From: JBAVOR01 sp049692255
GTDB lineage: Bacteria > Babelota > Babeliae > Babelales > JACPOV01
Length of the DNA stretch: 31,882 nt
Reading direction: 5' to 3'
Assembly (NCBI GenBank): GCA_049692255.1
Contig: JBAVOR010000003.1
Span: 1-31,882 of the forward strand
Shown: positions 14,337 through 23,314 of the stretch, in pieces
How the letters are laid out: every line of letters starts with the position of its first letter
How positions within the stretch are numbered: the stretch's first letter is position 1
Notes under the pieces: model-generated
What the model saw: only the letters and a program-made list of their open reading frames with translations
What the model was told of the DNA's origin: nothing
Databases searched by the model: none
Position numbers and translations under genes: made by a program

Positions 14337-16166
14337 GTGATAGACAAGAAAGCTCTTCTGGTATGTATGTGCACTAAAATGCTAGTGGTATATCCAGCAG
14401 AAAACGTGAATACTCAAAAAATGCAACCACTAATTAGGCGACCAAAGCTAACCATAATTCCCCGTTTGGCGGTCTATTCTGTGGATGCAAAAACAGCATA
14501 CATCCATGGACCGGTAACGGTCAATGGATCGATTAGCATTGAAGGGACGTTAACCATAAATGGACGTTCCCTTACCCCGAGTGGTTTGACAGAAATTCCC
14601 TTATCTATAGCCAATGGGGGCACCAATGCAACAGCTATGGCTAATACAAACGGAGTTGTGTATTTCGATGGCTCATCATTGAGTACCACTGATGCTGGAA
14701 CAGCAGGTCAACTGCTCACCTCACGGGGGCCAAGCCAATCACCTGTTTTTACGGCGGGCAATATAGCAACTATTAGAGGTAATGCCGGGGTTATTTCTGG
14801 TGCAACGGTTACCATTCAAGGGGGTAATAATATAACAACAACGGGTGATAACAACAGTACAATGACCGTTAACGTATCTGGCACTACTAATCATGCAGTG
14901 CAAATTGGCAACAGTAGTGGTTCATTGAGCTCTTTGGCTGTTGGCGTAACTGATACCGTTCTCTTGGGTAACACCGGTGCAGATCCGAGCTTTGGTACAG
15001 TACCAAATGGGGCTTTAACAAACAGTTCAATTACACTTGCCTCCGGTACAGGCATTAGCATTACTGGTGGCTCTCCTGTATCACTTGGTGGCACTGCGAC
15101 AATAAATTTATCAATACCAGTAACTATAGCCAATGGTGGCACCAATGCAACTTCAATGACTAATACAGATGGCGTGGTATATTTCGATGGCACTCTGCTA
15201 AACACCACTACCGTTGGAACTGCAGGGCAACTATTAGCGTCGAATGGGACGGGCAATGCGCCAACGTTTCAGGCCTTTACTATTACTACCGATTCAGGAT
15301 CAGTTAATGGCAATGCATTATCTTTGATGGCGGCAGCGGGATCAGGAAGTACCCTGAAATTTTCAGGCTCTGGCACTGCAATAACTCTTGCAACTAGTGA
15401 TTCGAACACTAATACCGTAATAGGAGTAGGAACTGGAGTGATGGGGGCAGGAACTGCGAATACGATATTTGGACAAGGAGCAGTAAGTGGTGCAGAGGGG
15501 CTATCGAGCTTGTCGAATAACTGTGTATTTGGGCAAGGAGCATTGCCTGCAACGAATTCTGGATCTGCGAATAACTGTGTATTTGGATATAATGCGGCCG
15601 CGAATTTAACAAGTGGTAACTCAAATATTATGATAGGTGCAGGAGCAGGGAATTCTCAAACAGGTATCAATGGTCAGATATATATAGGTTCAGCTGGCGT
15701 TTTCCCAACAGATGTCGACAATACACTTCGTATTGGTGACAATATTACAAAAACGTATATTGGTGGTATAAATGGTGTTGCTGTGTCAAGCAATATTCCG
15801 GTGTTTATATCTTCAACTAGTGGGCAGTTAGGCACTGTTTCGTCTTCACGTAAATACAAAAAAAATATACAAGATATTGATTTGCAAGAAATAAGATTGC
15901 TTGATTTACGGCCGGTCACTTTTAATTATGTACATGAAGAGGTTGCTGGCGAGCTCCATTTTGGCCTCATTGCAGAAGAAGTAGAAGAAGTTATACCAGC
16001 TCTTGTGGTTCGCGATAAAGATGGTGAAATATATTCGGTTAAGTATCATGAATTGCCTGTACTATTGCTTGCGCAAATTAAACAGCTCTTTGCAGAAAAT
16101 GCTGACTGTAAAAATCGTATTGTTGCGTTAGAAGAAGTAATTGGTGATCAAAAGGAAAATGTATGA
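14337..16166 (+). CDS. Fibre protein with S74 chaperone domain, copy 1, 609 aa
   Basis: The protein begins with a weak signal-like stretch and the shared motif LTIIPRLAVYSVDAK. Two NGGTNAT...GVVYFDG modules of tail-fibre type follow, separated by a long Thr/Ser/Asn/Gly-rich beta region. About residues 355-455 carry short repeats such as NTIFGQGAV, NCVFGQGAL, NCVFGYNAA and NIMIGAGAG, like the left-handed beta-roll of YadA-type heads. Residues 503 onward are a peptidase S74 intramolecular chaperone (SSRKYKKNIQD, then HFGLIAEEVEEVIPALV) with Ser503 and Lys508 as probable cleavage dyad, and a short coiled coil ends it. Trimer formation and self-cleavage are known for the family. The start is GTG with AAGGAG seven bases before it. 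The next gene overlaps by ATGA. Confidence 0.8.
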   Translation: MIDKKALLVCMCTKMLVVYPAENVNTQKMQPLIRRPKLTIIPRLAVYSVDAKTAYIHGPVTVNGSISIEGTLTINGRSLTPSGLTEIPLSIANGGTNATAMANTNGVVYFDGSSLSTTDAGTAGQLLTSRGPSQSPVFTAGNIATIRGNAGVISGATVTIQGGNNITTTGDNNSTMTVNVSGTTNHAVQIGNSSGSLSSLAVGVTDTVLLGNTGADPSFGTVPNGALTNSSITLASGTGISITGGSPVSLGGTATINLSIPVTIANGGTNATSMTNTDGVVYFDGTLLNTTTVGTAGQLLASNGTGNAPTFQAFTITTDSGSVNGNALSLMAAAGSGSTLKFSGSGTAITLATSDSNTNTVIGVGTGVMGAGTANTIFGQGAVSGAEGLSSLSNNCVFGQGALPATNSGSANNCVFGYNAAANLTSGNSNIMIGAGAGNSQTGINGQIYIGSAGVFPTDVDNTLRIGDNITKTYIGGINGVAVSSNIPVFISSTSGQLGTVSSSRKYKKNIQDIDLQEIRLLDLRPVTFNYVHEEVAGELHFGLIAEEVEEVIPALVVRDKDGEIYSVKYHELPVLLLAQIKQLFAENADCKNRIVALEEVIGDQKENV

Positions 16167-18007
16167 TTAACAAAAATATTTTTTTGTTACTTTTGTGCGC
16201 TCACTTGATGCCAGCAGCATATACAGCAGAAAGCGTGAATACTAAAAAAATGCAAACATCAGTCAGACGCCACAAGCTGACCATAATTCCTCGGTTAGCA
16301 GTCTATTCTATTGATGCAAAAGTAGCACATATACATGGACCAGCAACGGTTAATGGGTCGATTAGAGTTGAAGGTACGTTGACAATCAATGGTCATCCAC
16401 TTAACCCAAGTGGATTGCTGGAACTCCCTTTATCTATAGCTAATGGAGGCACCAATGCGACTGTGATGACTAATACAGATGGCGTTGTATATTTCGATGG
16501 CTCATCATTAAACACCACTGATGTTGGCACAGCAGGGCAACTACTTACCTCGCATGGGCCAGGCCAACCACCTACTTTTGTGACGGCGCCAAGTATCATA
16601 ACTATTGGGGGTAATGCCGGCACCGTCTCTGGTACAGCTGTTACCATTCAAGGGGGTAATAATATAACAACAACGGGTGATAACAACAGTACAATGACCG
16701 TTAACATAGCTGGCACCACTAACCATGCAGTGCAACTTGGCAACAGCACTGGTTCATTGAGCTCTTTACCTGCTGGCGCAACTAATACCGTTCTTTTAGG
16801 TAACACTGGTGCAGCGCCGAGTTTTGGTGCAGTACCTAACGCTGCCTTGGCAAACAGTTCAATTACAGTTGCAGAAGGTACCGGTATTAGCATTACCGGT
16901 GGCTCTTCTGTATCACTTGGTGGTACTGCGACAATAAATGTATTAATACCAGTAACTATAGCCAATGGTGGCACCAATGCAACTTCAATGACTAATACGA
17001 ATGGTGTACTGTATTACGATGGCACTCTGCTAAACACCACTACTGTTGGAGCTGCAGGGCAACTGTTAACTTCTAATGGAACTGGCAGTGCACCGACATT
17101 CCAGGCCTTTACTATTACCAATGACTCAGGATCAGTGACTGGGAATTCATTGTCGTTGACTGTACCACCAGAATTGAGTGCAGGAACTACTTATTGCACC
17201 TTGAAATTCTCAGGTTCCGGTACTGCGATAGCTTTTGCGACCAGTGACTCTAACGGCAATACTGTAGTAGGAGACTTCTCTGGATATGCAACTATGGGGA
17301 GCAATAATACGGTATTTGGAGAAGATGCTATGTCGAATTATATTTCTGGATTAGGAGCGTCAAATAATTGTGTTTTTGGACAAGGATCATTAGTGGCTGC
17401 ACGTGAAGGATCAAATAATTGCGTTTTTGGTCGCAGCGCAGCAAGAAGTGTATTATCGGGAAGTTCAAATATTATCATAGGTGCAGGGGCGGGTAATAAT
17501 TTGGCCGGTAGCGAGAGCAATAACATATATATAGGTTCAGCAGGCCAAGCAGGAGATAATAATGCTCTTCGTATTGGCGATGCGATTGAAGCTGCGTATA
17601 TTGGTGGTATAAATGGTGCTACTGTGCTGGGTGCTATTCCATTATTCATATCTGCAGATAATGAACAGTTGGGTACTGTTGCATCTTCACGCGTATACAA
17701 AAAAAATATACAAGATATCGATGCGCAAACAGCAAGATTGCTTGAGTTGCGCCCAGTCACCTTTAATTATAAAAAAAGAGAAGTTGCTGAAGAACTTCAT
17801 TTTGGGCTGATTGCAGAAGAAGCAGAAGAAGTTATACCAGCTCTTGTGGTTCGCGATAAAAATGGCGAAGTGCAAACGGTAAAATATCAAGAGCTGCCTG
17901 TAATTTTGTTAGTATACATTAAGCAGCTGGTGGTAGAAAATATTGCACTCAAAAAGCGCCTTGCTGTACTAGAAGAGTTCGTTCGCAATAAAAAGGGAAA
18001 CATGTGA
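16163..18007 (+). CDS. Fibre protein with S74 chaperone domain, copy 2, 614 aa
   Basis: This is the closest paralogue of the 609-aa protein and is organised in the same way. It has a good signal peptide (NIFLLLLCAHLMPAAYTA), the KLTIIPRLAVYSIDAK motif, two NGGTNAT modules (one with GVVYFDG, one with GVLYYDG), a beta-roll-like region (NTVFGEDAM, NCVFGQGSL, NCVFGRSAA, NIIIGAGAG) and an S74 domain from about residue 508 (SSRVYKKNIQD; Ser508 and Lys513). A short coiled coil (ENIALKKRLAVLEEFV) ends it. A 66-base stretch (16640-16705) is identical to 14808-14873 of copy 1, a sign of recent duplication or gene conversion. It overlaps its neighbours by four bases at each end, so translation is coupled. 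Like its partners it is presumably a trimeric surface or secreted fibre. Confidence 0.85.
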   Translation: MINKNIFLLLLCAHLMPAAYTAESVNTKKMQTSVRRHKLTIIPRLAVYSIDAKVAHIHGPATVNGSIRVEGTLTINGHPLNPSGLLELPLSIANGGTNATVMTNTDGVVYFDGSSLNTTDVGTAGQLLTSHGPGQPPTFVTAPSIITIGGNAGTVSGTAVTIQGGNNITTTGDNNSTMTVNIAGTTNHAVQLGNSTGSLSSLPAGATNTVLLGNTGAAPSFGAVPNAALANSSITVAEGTGISITGGSSVSLGGTATINVLIPVTIANGGTNATSMTNTNGVLYYDGTLLNTTTVGAAGQLLTSNGTGSAPTFQAFTITNDSGSVTGNSLSLTVPPELSAGTTYCTLKFSGSGTAIAFATSDSNGNTVVGDFSGYATMGSNNTVFGEDAMSNYISGLGASNNCVFGQGSLVAAREGSNNCVFGRSAARSVLSGSSNIIIGAGAGNNLAGSESNNIYIGSAGQAGDNNALRIGDAIEAAYIGGINGATVLGAIPLFISADNEQLGTVASSRVYKKNIQDIDAQTARLLELRPVTFNYKKREVAEELHFGLIAEEAEEVIPALVVRDKNGEVQTVKYQELPVILLVYIKQLVVENIALKKRLAVLEEFVRNKKGNM

Positions 18008-21000
18008 GTATTAAAAAAGCAGTTTTATTGCCGGGTATAACTGTTCTGCTACTCTGTTCACTTACCGCACGGACTAGCAATTTGCCGGAGGTCAAAGCAA
18101 AACTCGAAAGCCGTGCATTAGCATTAAATGTTAACCATACCCCAATAAAGAGTCCTAAACTCACCGTAATTCCTCGTTTAGCAGTGTATTCTTTTAATGC
18201 CAGAACTGCACAAATCAATGGTCCGGTAACAATCAATGGAACACTCAATGTGGATGGTGCATTACTAGTGAACGGTGGGGCGGTTACGCATGGTACCGTA
18301 ACAGAAATAACGGGCGGAACGGGTATCACGGTGACAGGTAATCTAATGGTAAATCCCACGGTTAATCTAGCGGTTCCCGTATCTATTGTTAATGGTGGTA
18401 CGAATGCAACTGCGATGAATAATGTAGATGGCGTTGTGTATTATGATGGCGCTCTATTGAACACAACTACCGCGGGAACTGCGGGACAAGTGCTCACTTC
18501 GCGTGGCCCCGGTTTATCACCTATTTTTGTGACAGGTGCTGGAGGATCTGGCATAGTAAATATTGATGGTAATAATGGTGCAATTTCTGGAGCAACCGTT
18601 GTTATTCAAGGGGGCAATAATATAACAACAACGGGTAATAACAGTACTACGATGACTATTGATGTATCAGGGACTACCAATCATGCGGTTCAAATTGGTA
18701 ACAGCACTAACTCATTAAGTTCATTAGCAGTTGGTGCGACCAATACGGTTCTTTTAGGTAATACTGGTGCAGATCCAAGTTTTGGTACAGTGCCAAATGC
18801 TGCATTAACAAACAGTTCAATTACGCTTTCAAGCGGTACGGGCATTTCGGTAACTGGCGGTTCACCGCTATCGTTAGGTGGTACTGCAACAATTAATCTT
18901 TCTGTTCCGGTATCTATTACTAACGGTGGCACCAATGCAACATCAATGACGAACACAGATGGAGTAGTGTATTACGATGGTACTAAATTAAATACGACTA
19001 CTGTGGGAACTGCTGGTCAACTGTTAACATCGAATGGAACTGGCGTTGCACCGAGCTTTCAAGCAGTCCCAGCATCCTCTATTACAATCACGGGAAATTC
19101 TGGTGGCGGCCTGACCGGCAATGCATTTACTTTTACTGGTGGTACAACGGGCTTGACCTTTAGTGGATCTGGCACTACTGAAACATTAAGTGGCACGTTG
19201 GCAATCGCCAATGGTGGCACCAATGCAACGTCAATGACTAACACCGATGGTGTAGTGTATTATGATGGCACTAAATTAAATACGACTGCGGTGGGAACTT
19301 CTGGCCAACTGTTAACATCGAATGGAACTGGCGTTGCACCAACATTTCAAGCAGTCCCAGCATCCTCTATTACAATCACGGGAAATTCTGGTGGCGGCCT
19401 GACCGGCAATGCATTTACTTTTACTGGTGGTACAACGGGCTTGACCTTTAGTGGATCTGGCACTACCGAAACATTAAGTGGCACGTTGGCAATCGCCAAT
19501 GGTGGCACCAATGCAACGTCAATGACTAACACAGATGGAGTAGTGTATTACGATGGCACTAAATTAAATACGACTACGGTGGGAACTGCTGGTCAACTGT
19601 TAACCTCGAATGGAACTGGCGTTGCACCGAGCTTTCAAACACTTACTATTACAGGCAACACCGGCACAGCATCTGGTTTAGCTCTTACGATTGATGGAGG
19701 GAACAATATAACAACGACGGGTAATAATAGCAGTACGCTAACAATTGCTGTATCGGGCACTACGAATCACGCGGTGCAAATTGGTAATAGCACTAACTCA
19801 TTAAGTTCATTAGCAGTTGGCGTAACCAATACCGTGCTTTTAGGTAATACTGGCGCAGATCCAAGTTTTGGTACAGTACCAAACGCTGCATTAACAAGCA
19901 GTTCAATTACGCTTTCAAGCGGTACGGGCATTTCGGTGACTGGTGGTTCACCGCTATCGTTAGGTGGTACTGCAACAATTAATCTTTCTGCTCCGGTATC
20001 TATTGCTAACGGGGGTACGAATGCAACGTCAATGACTAACACAGATGGAGTAGTGTATTACGATGGCACATTGCTCAATACCACCGCAGCAGGAACAGCA
20101 AATACCGTTCTTTTAGGTAACGCGAGTGCAGCACCGAGCTTTGGTGCTGTGCCAAATGCTGCGTTGACACACAGTTCAATTACGCTCTCAAGCGGTACGG
20201 GCATTGCAGTGATCGGATCGCCCGTATCATTAGGTGGTACTGCAACAATTAATCTTTCTGCTCCGGTATCTATTGCTAACGGTGGTACGAATACAACAGC
20301 AATGAATAATACCGATGGTGTAGTGTATTATGATGGTACATTGCTCAATACCACTGCAGTAGGAACTTCTGGCCAACTGTTAACTTCGGGGGGAACTGGG
20401 GTTGCTCCGAGCTTTCAATCGTTTACTATTAGTACTCCTGATAATTCGTCATCGGTGAATGGCAACCATTTATCGTTAAGCGCACAAACTGGGTCTGGAT
20501 TCAGCGTGCGCTTTTCAGGTTCTGGTACTACAATAACTCTAACAATGACTGATGGGAACAACAATACTATGTTAGGGTCGGGAACTGGTAGTATATCTGC
20601 TGGTGGTAATAACACGGTAGTCGGACAAGGGGCAATGGCTACAGCGACCAGGGGCTCTAGCAATTGCGCATTTGGGCAAGGTGCATTGAGTAATTTGGCT
20701 CGTGGAGGATCAAATATTGCTATCGGTATCAACGCAGGAAGTAGTTATACTTCTACTGAATCCGATAACATATGCATAGGCGCATCTGGAACTGTAGGAG
20801 AAGGTTCTGCCATCCATATTGGTGATACTATTGGTAATATTAGTGCCGCTGCGTTTATCGGTGGTATTTCTGGTGTTACCGTAACGGGTTCAGCTGTGCT
20901 CGTATCTTCCACTGGGCAATTAGGCGTTGCTACCTCTTCACGCAAATATAAAAAAAATATCCAGGACATCGATGTACAAGAAACAAGGTTACTCGAGCTA

Positions 21001-21240
21001 AGGCCCGTTACCTTTAATTATAAAAAAGAAGATGTTGCTGATGAATTACATTTTGGCCTGATTGCAGAAGAAGTAGAAGAAGTGATACCGGCTCTGGTAG
21101 TTTGTGATAACAATGGTGATGTGCAAACGGTGAAATATCATGAACTTCCCGTTCTATTGCTAGCGCACATTAAAGAGCTATATGCGGAAATTGCTGCATT
21201 AAAAAACGATATTACTCTATTGAAAAGTGGTAACATATGA
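18004..21240 (+). CDS. Large fibre protein with S74 chaperone domain, copy 3, 1078 aa
   Basis: This is the longest of the three because the module region is expanded. After a signal peptide (AVLLPGITVLLLCSLTA) and LTVIPRLAVYSFNAR it carries six NGGTN.T..N.DGVVYYDG modules, against two in each neighbour, separated by linkers of the SSLAVG...NTVLLGNTGA type. Two consecutive 96-residue units (about 354-449 and 450-545) are nearly identical at DNA level. The fifth module is a hybrid (see findings). A beta-roll-like stretch (NTVVGQGAM, NCAFGQGAL, NIAIGINAG) and the S74 domain from residue 978 (SSRKYKKNIQD; Ser978, Lys983; HFGLIAEEVEEVIPALV) complete it, and a coiled coil ends it. The start is GTG, overlapping the previous stop as GTGA. 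The function is inferred as a long trimeric fibre. Confidence 0.85.
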   Translation: MSIKKAVLLPGITVLLLCSLTARTSNLPEVKAKLESRALALNVNHTPIKSPKLTVIPRLAVYSFNARTAQINGPVTINGTLNVDGALLVNGGAVTHGTVTEITGGTGITVTGNLMVNPTVNLAVPVSIVNGGTNATAMNNVDGVVYYDGALLNTTTAGTAGQVLTSRGPGLSPIFVTGAGGSGIVNIDGNNGAISGATVVIQGGNNITTTGNNSTTMTIDVSGTTNHAVQIGNSTNSLSSLAVGATNTVLLGNTGADPSFGTVPNAALTNSSITLSSGTGISVTGGSPLSLGGTATINLSVPVSITNGGTNATSMTNTDGVVYYDGTKLNTTTVGTAGQLLTSNGTGVAPSFQAVPASSITITGNSGGGLTGNAFTFTGGTTGLTFSGSGTTETLSGTLAIANGGTNATSMTNTDGVVYYDGTKLNTTAVGTSGQLLTSNGTGVAPTFQAVPASSITITGNSGGGLTGNAFTFTGGTTGLTFSGSGTTETLSGTLAIANGGTNATSMTNTDGVVYYDGTKLNTTTVGTAGQLLTSNGTGVAPSFQTLTITGNTGTASGLALTIDGGNNITTTGNNSSTLTIAVSGTTNHAVQIGNSTNSLSSLAVGVTNTVLLGNTGADPSFGTVPNAALTSSSITLSSGTGISVTGGSPLSLGGTATINLSAPVSIANGGTNATSMTNTDGVVYYDGTLLNTTAAGTANTVLLGNASAAPSFGAVPNAALTHSSITLSSGTGIAVIGSPVSLGGTATINLSAPVSIANGGTNTTAMNNTDGVVYYDGTLLNTTAVGTSGQLLTSGGTGVAPSFQSFTISTPDNSSSVNGNHLSLSAQTGSGFSVRFSGSGTTITLTMTDGNNNTMLGSGTGSISAGGNNTVVGQGAMATATRGSSNCAFGQGALSNLARGGSNIAIGINAGSSYTSTESDNICIGASGTVGEGSAIHIGDTIGNISAAAFIGGISGVTVTGSAVLVSSTGQLGVATSSRKYKKNIQDIDVQETRLLELRPVTFNYKKEDVADELHFGLIAEEVEEVIPALVVCDNNGDVQTVKYHELPVLLLAHIKELYAEIAALKNDITLLKSGNI
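19063..19638 (+). repeat. 288-bp tandem duplication inside the large fibre gene
   Basis: Bases 19063-19350 and 19351-19638 are consecutive copies with a period of 288 bases (96 codons, in frame). The first 180 or so bases differ at one position only (ACTACT versus ACTACC). The second part differs at about ten positions, such as GACTGCGG versus GACTACGG. Similar DNA flanks each side, so the array can grow or shrink by slipped pairing without a frameshift. Confidence 0.85.
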
Positions 21241-21773
21241 TTAAAAAACCGTTGCATTTATCAAAAGTGTATCAATTACTTGAACCAGGACCGGTAGTTA
21301 TGGTGACTACCGTGCGTGACGGGGTGCCGAATGTTATGACTATGTCATGGCATATGATGGTTGATTTTGTGCCGCCCATTATTGCAATAGTAATGGGTAG
21401 TGAAGATTATTCGTTTGAGTCGTTGAAGCAGACGAAAGAATGTGTAATTAATGTGCCTGACGTTGAAATGCTTCAGCAGGTAGTTGATGTTGGTAATAGT
21501 ACTGGCGCGCACATTGATAAGTTCAAGAAATTTTCTTTAACTGCATTGCCCGCACAAAAAGTTGTGCCGCCGTTGGTGGGTGAATGCTTTGCGCATATCG
21601 AATGTAAAGTTATTGATACAACGTTCCAAAATAAGTACAACATATTTATTTTAGAAGGGGTGCAGGCATGGGTTTCGCCGCGCCATAAGCGTTTGCGTAT
21701 GATTCACCATTGTGGTTACGGGGTATTTGCCGTTGATGGCAAGTTGGTGAAAACGAATTCTAAAAAGAAGTAG
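21237..21773 (+). CDS. Flavin reductase-like (FMN-binding split barrel) protein, 178 aa
   Basis: The sequence follows the flavin reductase-like family: VVMVTTVRDGVPNVMTMSWH near the N-terminus, an SFESLKQTKECVINVP segment, HIDKFKKFSLT, and an IECKV..T...NKYNIFILEGV strand pair that forms the barrel. Members bind FMN and reduce flavin or use it as cofactor; the substrate is not predictable. There is no signal peptide, so it is cytosolic. Its ATG overlaps the stop of the large fibre gene (ATGA), which couples its translation to fibre synthesis, an odd partner. It ends four bases before the opposite-strand gene at 21778. The basic C-terminal tail KTNSKKK may be disordered. Confidence 0.85.
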   Translation: MIKKPLHLSKVYQLLEPGPVVMVTTVRDGVPNVMTMSWHMMVDFVPPIIAIVMGSEDYSFESLKQTKECVINVPDVEMLQQVVDVGNSTGAHIDKFKKFSLTALPAQKVVPPLVGECFAHIECKVIDTTFQNKYNIFILEGVQAWVSPRHKRLRMIHHCGYGVFAVDGKLVKTNSKKK

Positions 21774-21777
21774 CGCT

Positions 21778-22323
21778 TTATGTTTTGGTTAGAAAATGTT
21801 TTTTTATTAACGCGGTTGCTCTTTTATATGGTGCAACTGTATTAATTCTAATCCATTTACTCAAGGGCCACTCTTTACCTGATTTCAATGTGCACCATTG
21901 CCAGATTCCGCATGCATCAAGATTGTTGTTTTTATATTCTTGTTCAACAATGATGAGAATCGTATGAACAGTATTATGAAGCACAGATAATTGTTCATTT
22001 ATATCTGAATATTTATACTTTACATAAAAGAGATGCGCTAATCCTTTGTAATTCCAGGTATTAAATCCTTCCCCTGGCATGCTCATATGCTCATTAGTAA
22101 TGCCTGCGTTATACCAACTAATCAGCAAGTTTCCCCATCCAATTTGATACGCAATTAAATCTCTAATAGTTATGTTATCCCCAGTGCCATTCATAATAAT
22201 TTTATCATACTGTGGATGATTGACAGCGGCTATCAGTTGAATGAGGTTATTATATTCCTTGCAAATTTCTATGCTTAATGAAGCTTTAAACTCGTAAATT
22301 GGGATAAAAAAATTAAAATTCAT
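21778..22323 (-). CDS. ClbS/DfsB-like four-helix bundle protein, 181 aa
   Basis: The ClbS/DfsB (DUF1706) family includes ClbS, which protects colibactin producers from their own toxin by hydrolysing its cyclopropane ring; most members have unknown substrates. The features fit: an N-terminal helix with YNNLIQLIAAV, the NITIRDLIAYQIGWGNLLISW helix pair, FNTWNYKGLAHLFYVKYK, a third helix with HNTVHTILIIVEQ, and the C-terminal LSKWIRINTVAPYKRATALI. No signal peptide is seen. Its ATG overlaps the stop of the kinase-like gene (ATGA), so the two are translated together. A resistance or detoxification role is possible by family only. Confidence 0.75.
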   Translation of the reverse strand: MNFNFFIPIYEFKASLSIEICKEYNNLIQLIAAVNHPQYDKIIMNGTGDNITIRDLIAYQIGWGNLLISWYNAGITNEHMSMPGEGFNTWNYKGLAHLFYVKYKYSDINEQLSVLHNTVHTILIIVEQEYKNNNLDACGIWQWCTLKSGKEWPLSKWIRINTVAPYKRATALIKKHFLTKT

Positions 22324-22841
22324 AGCGTAAACTGATCGATTTCTTTTTGTGATTTCAAAATATATATAGGCTTTTCCCCTTCAAACATCTCAAGTAATCG
22401 GCGCACGCGCGGCATATAGCTGTGTTTGCTCTTCCATACCCACCATAAAAATTGCAAGAATTTTTTGTTGATTCTTTCAGAACAATTAGGAGCGCTCGAT
22501 GGCGTTTGTGTGCCATAGTAACGCCATACTCGTTTAAAGATGCGCCAGAAACTTTGGTAGCGCGGGATATCAAGAAATATGATACAATCAGCGCGAAATA
22601 GACGATACATCATAACGCTTAAATTCATGCCTTCAATAATCCAGATATCTTTGTCGCAAAGTTCATCATGCACTATTTTGTATTTTGCCAAGTCAGGGTG
22701 CGTCCAATTGGGCTTCCAAAAGTATTGATCCAGATGATACAACGGTAGCTTTGTAAGTTCTTGTAATTGTTTTGCAAGCACTGATTTACCCGCACCTGCA
22801 GAACCAATAATGGCAATGCGTTTGTAGGTGTGCATAAGCAT
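22320..22841 (-). CDS. P-loop nucleotide kinase (FlaR/adenylate kinase-like), 173 aa
   Basis: The Walker A motif is GSAGAGKS at residues 13-20, followed by LAKQLQELTKLPLYHLDQYF, with a conserved Asp38 used by this kinase group for substrate binding. IIEGMNLSVMMYRLFRADCIIFLDIP matches the second strand and Walker B region. The closest named relatives are the 'DNA topology modulation' FlaR-like kinases, small P-loop phosphotransferases of unclear substrate. No signal peptide is seen. The start may be ATG at 22841 or the second ATG at 22835; neither has a ribosome site. It overlaps the ClbS-like gene by four bases. Confidence 0.75.
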   Translation of the reverse strand: MLMHTYKRIAIIGSAGAGKSVLAKQLQELTKLPLYHLDQYFWKPNWTHPDLAKYKIVHDELCDKDIWIIEGMNLSVMMYRLFRADCIIFLDIPRYQSFWRIFKRVWRYYGTQTPSSAPNCSERINKKFLQFLWWVWKSKHSYMPRVRRLLEMFEGEKPIYILKSQKEIDQFTL

Positions 22842-22851
22842 AAAAATAGAA

Positions 22852-23235
22852 TTAAACTTTTTGAGCTTGTACCGTCATAGTGAATAGTTCGCCATCAGAT
22901 GAGCTGAGAGAGACCTTAGCAGGATCGATATAGTTAGGAACTATCACCGGAGCTAATAATATTTCATATTCATCGGCATTATTTTTGCCATAAAATGTGA
23001 AGCTTACTGTTGCGCGTGCTTCTTCTTCTGCCAGCAGTTCGGCAACAATTTTTATCTTGTCATGATTATATATCTCTAAAGGCTGATGCTTATCGATTTG
23101 GAAAGTGATATCAATACTACGATTACCATATCGTTCTGAATTCTGGTGTTGCGCTTGAGTGTGCAATTGAACTCGTGCTAGCGTAAGAGAGGAAACAAGT
23201 AACATGCTTAAGGCTAAAGCTTTAGTAGTAATCAT
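22852..23235 (-). CDS. Small exported protein of unknown function, 127 aa
   Basis: A signal peptide (TTKALALSMLLVSSLTLA) is followed by about 105 residues of mainly beta-strand character (SIDITFQID, KIKIVAELLAEE, ATVSFTFYG, EYEILLAPVIVP, GELFTMTVQAQKV). The pattern suggests a small beta-sandwich, probably periplasmic or secreted, but no family is recognised. AAAGGG lies five bases before the ATG. It lies 79 bases after the MazG-like gene and 10 bases before the kinase start, on the same strand, so it may belong to the same transcript. No Cys residue is present in the mature part. Confidence 0.6.
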   Translation of the reverse strand: MITTKALALSMLLVSSLTLARVQLHTQAQHQNSERYGNRSIDITFQIDKHQPLEIYNHDKIKIVAELLAEEEARATVSFTFYGKNNADEYEILLAPVIVPNYIDPAKVSLSSSDGELFTMTVQAQKV

Positions 23236-23314
23236 GAGACCCTTTCAACACTTGTTAATCTAAAAAGCAGACAGAGCATATCAGTTTAATGGCGGCTTTT
23301 TAGAAGTCAAACTT

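Noticed and set aside
18361..20420. Possible CRISPR-like repeats in the large fibre gene
   Set aside because: The repeats are long, in frame and coding, with no spacer structure and no cas genes.
14474..20969. Many long minus-strand frames within the fibre genes (rich in Val, Pro and Leu)
   Set aside because: They are mirror translations of the Asn/Gly/Thr-rich repeats and recur with the repeat period; no ribosome sites or domains.
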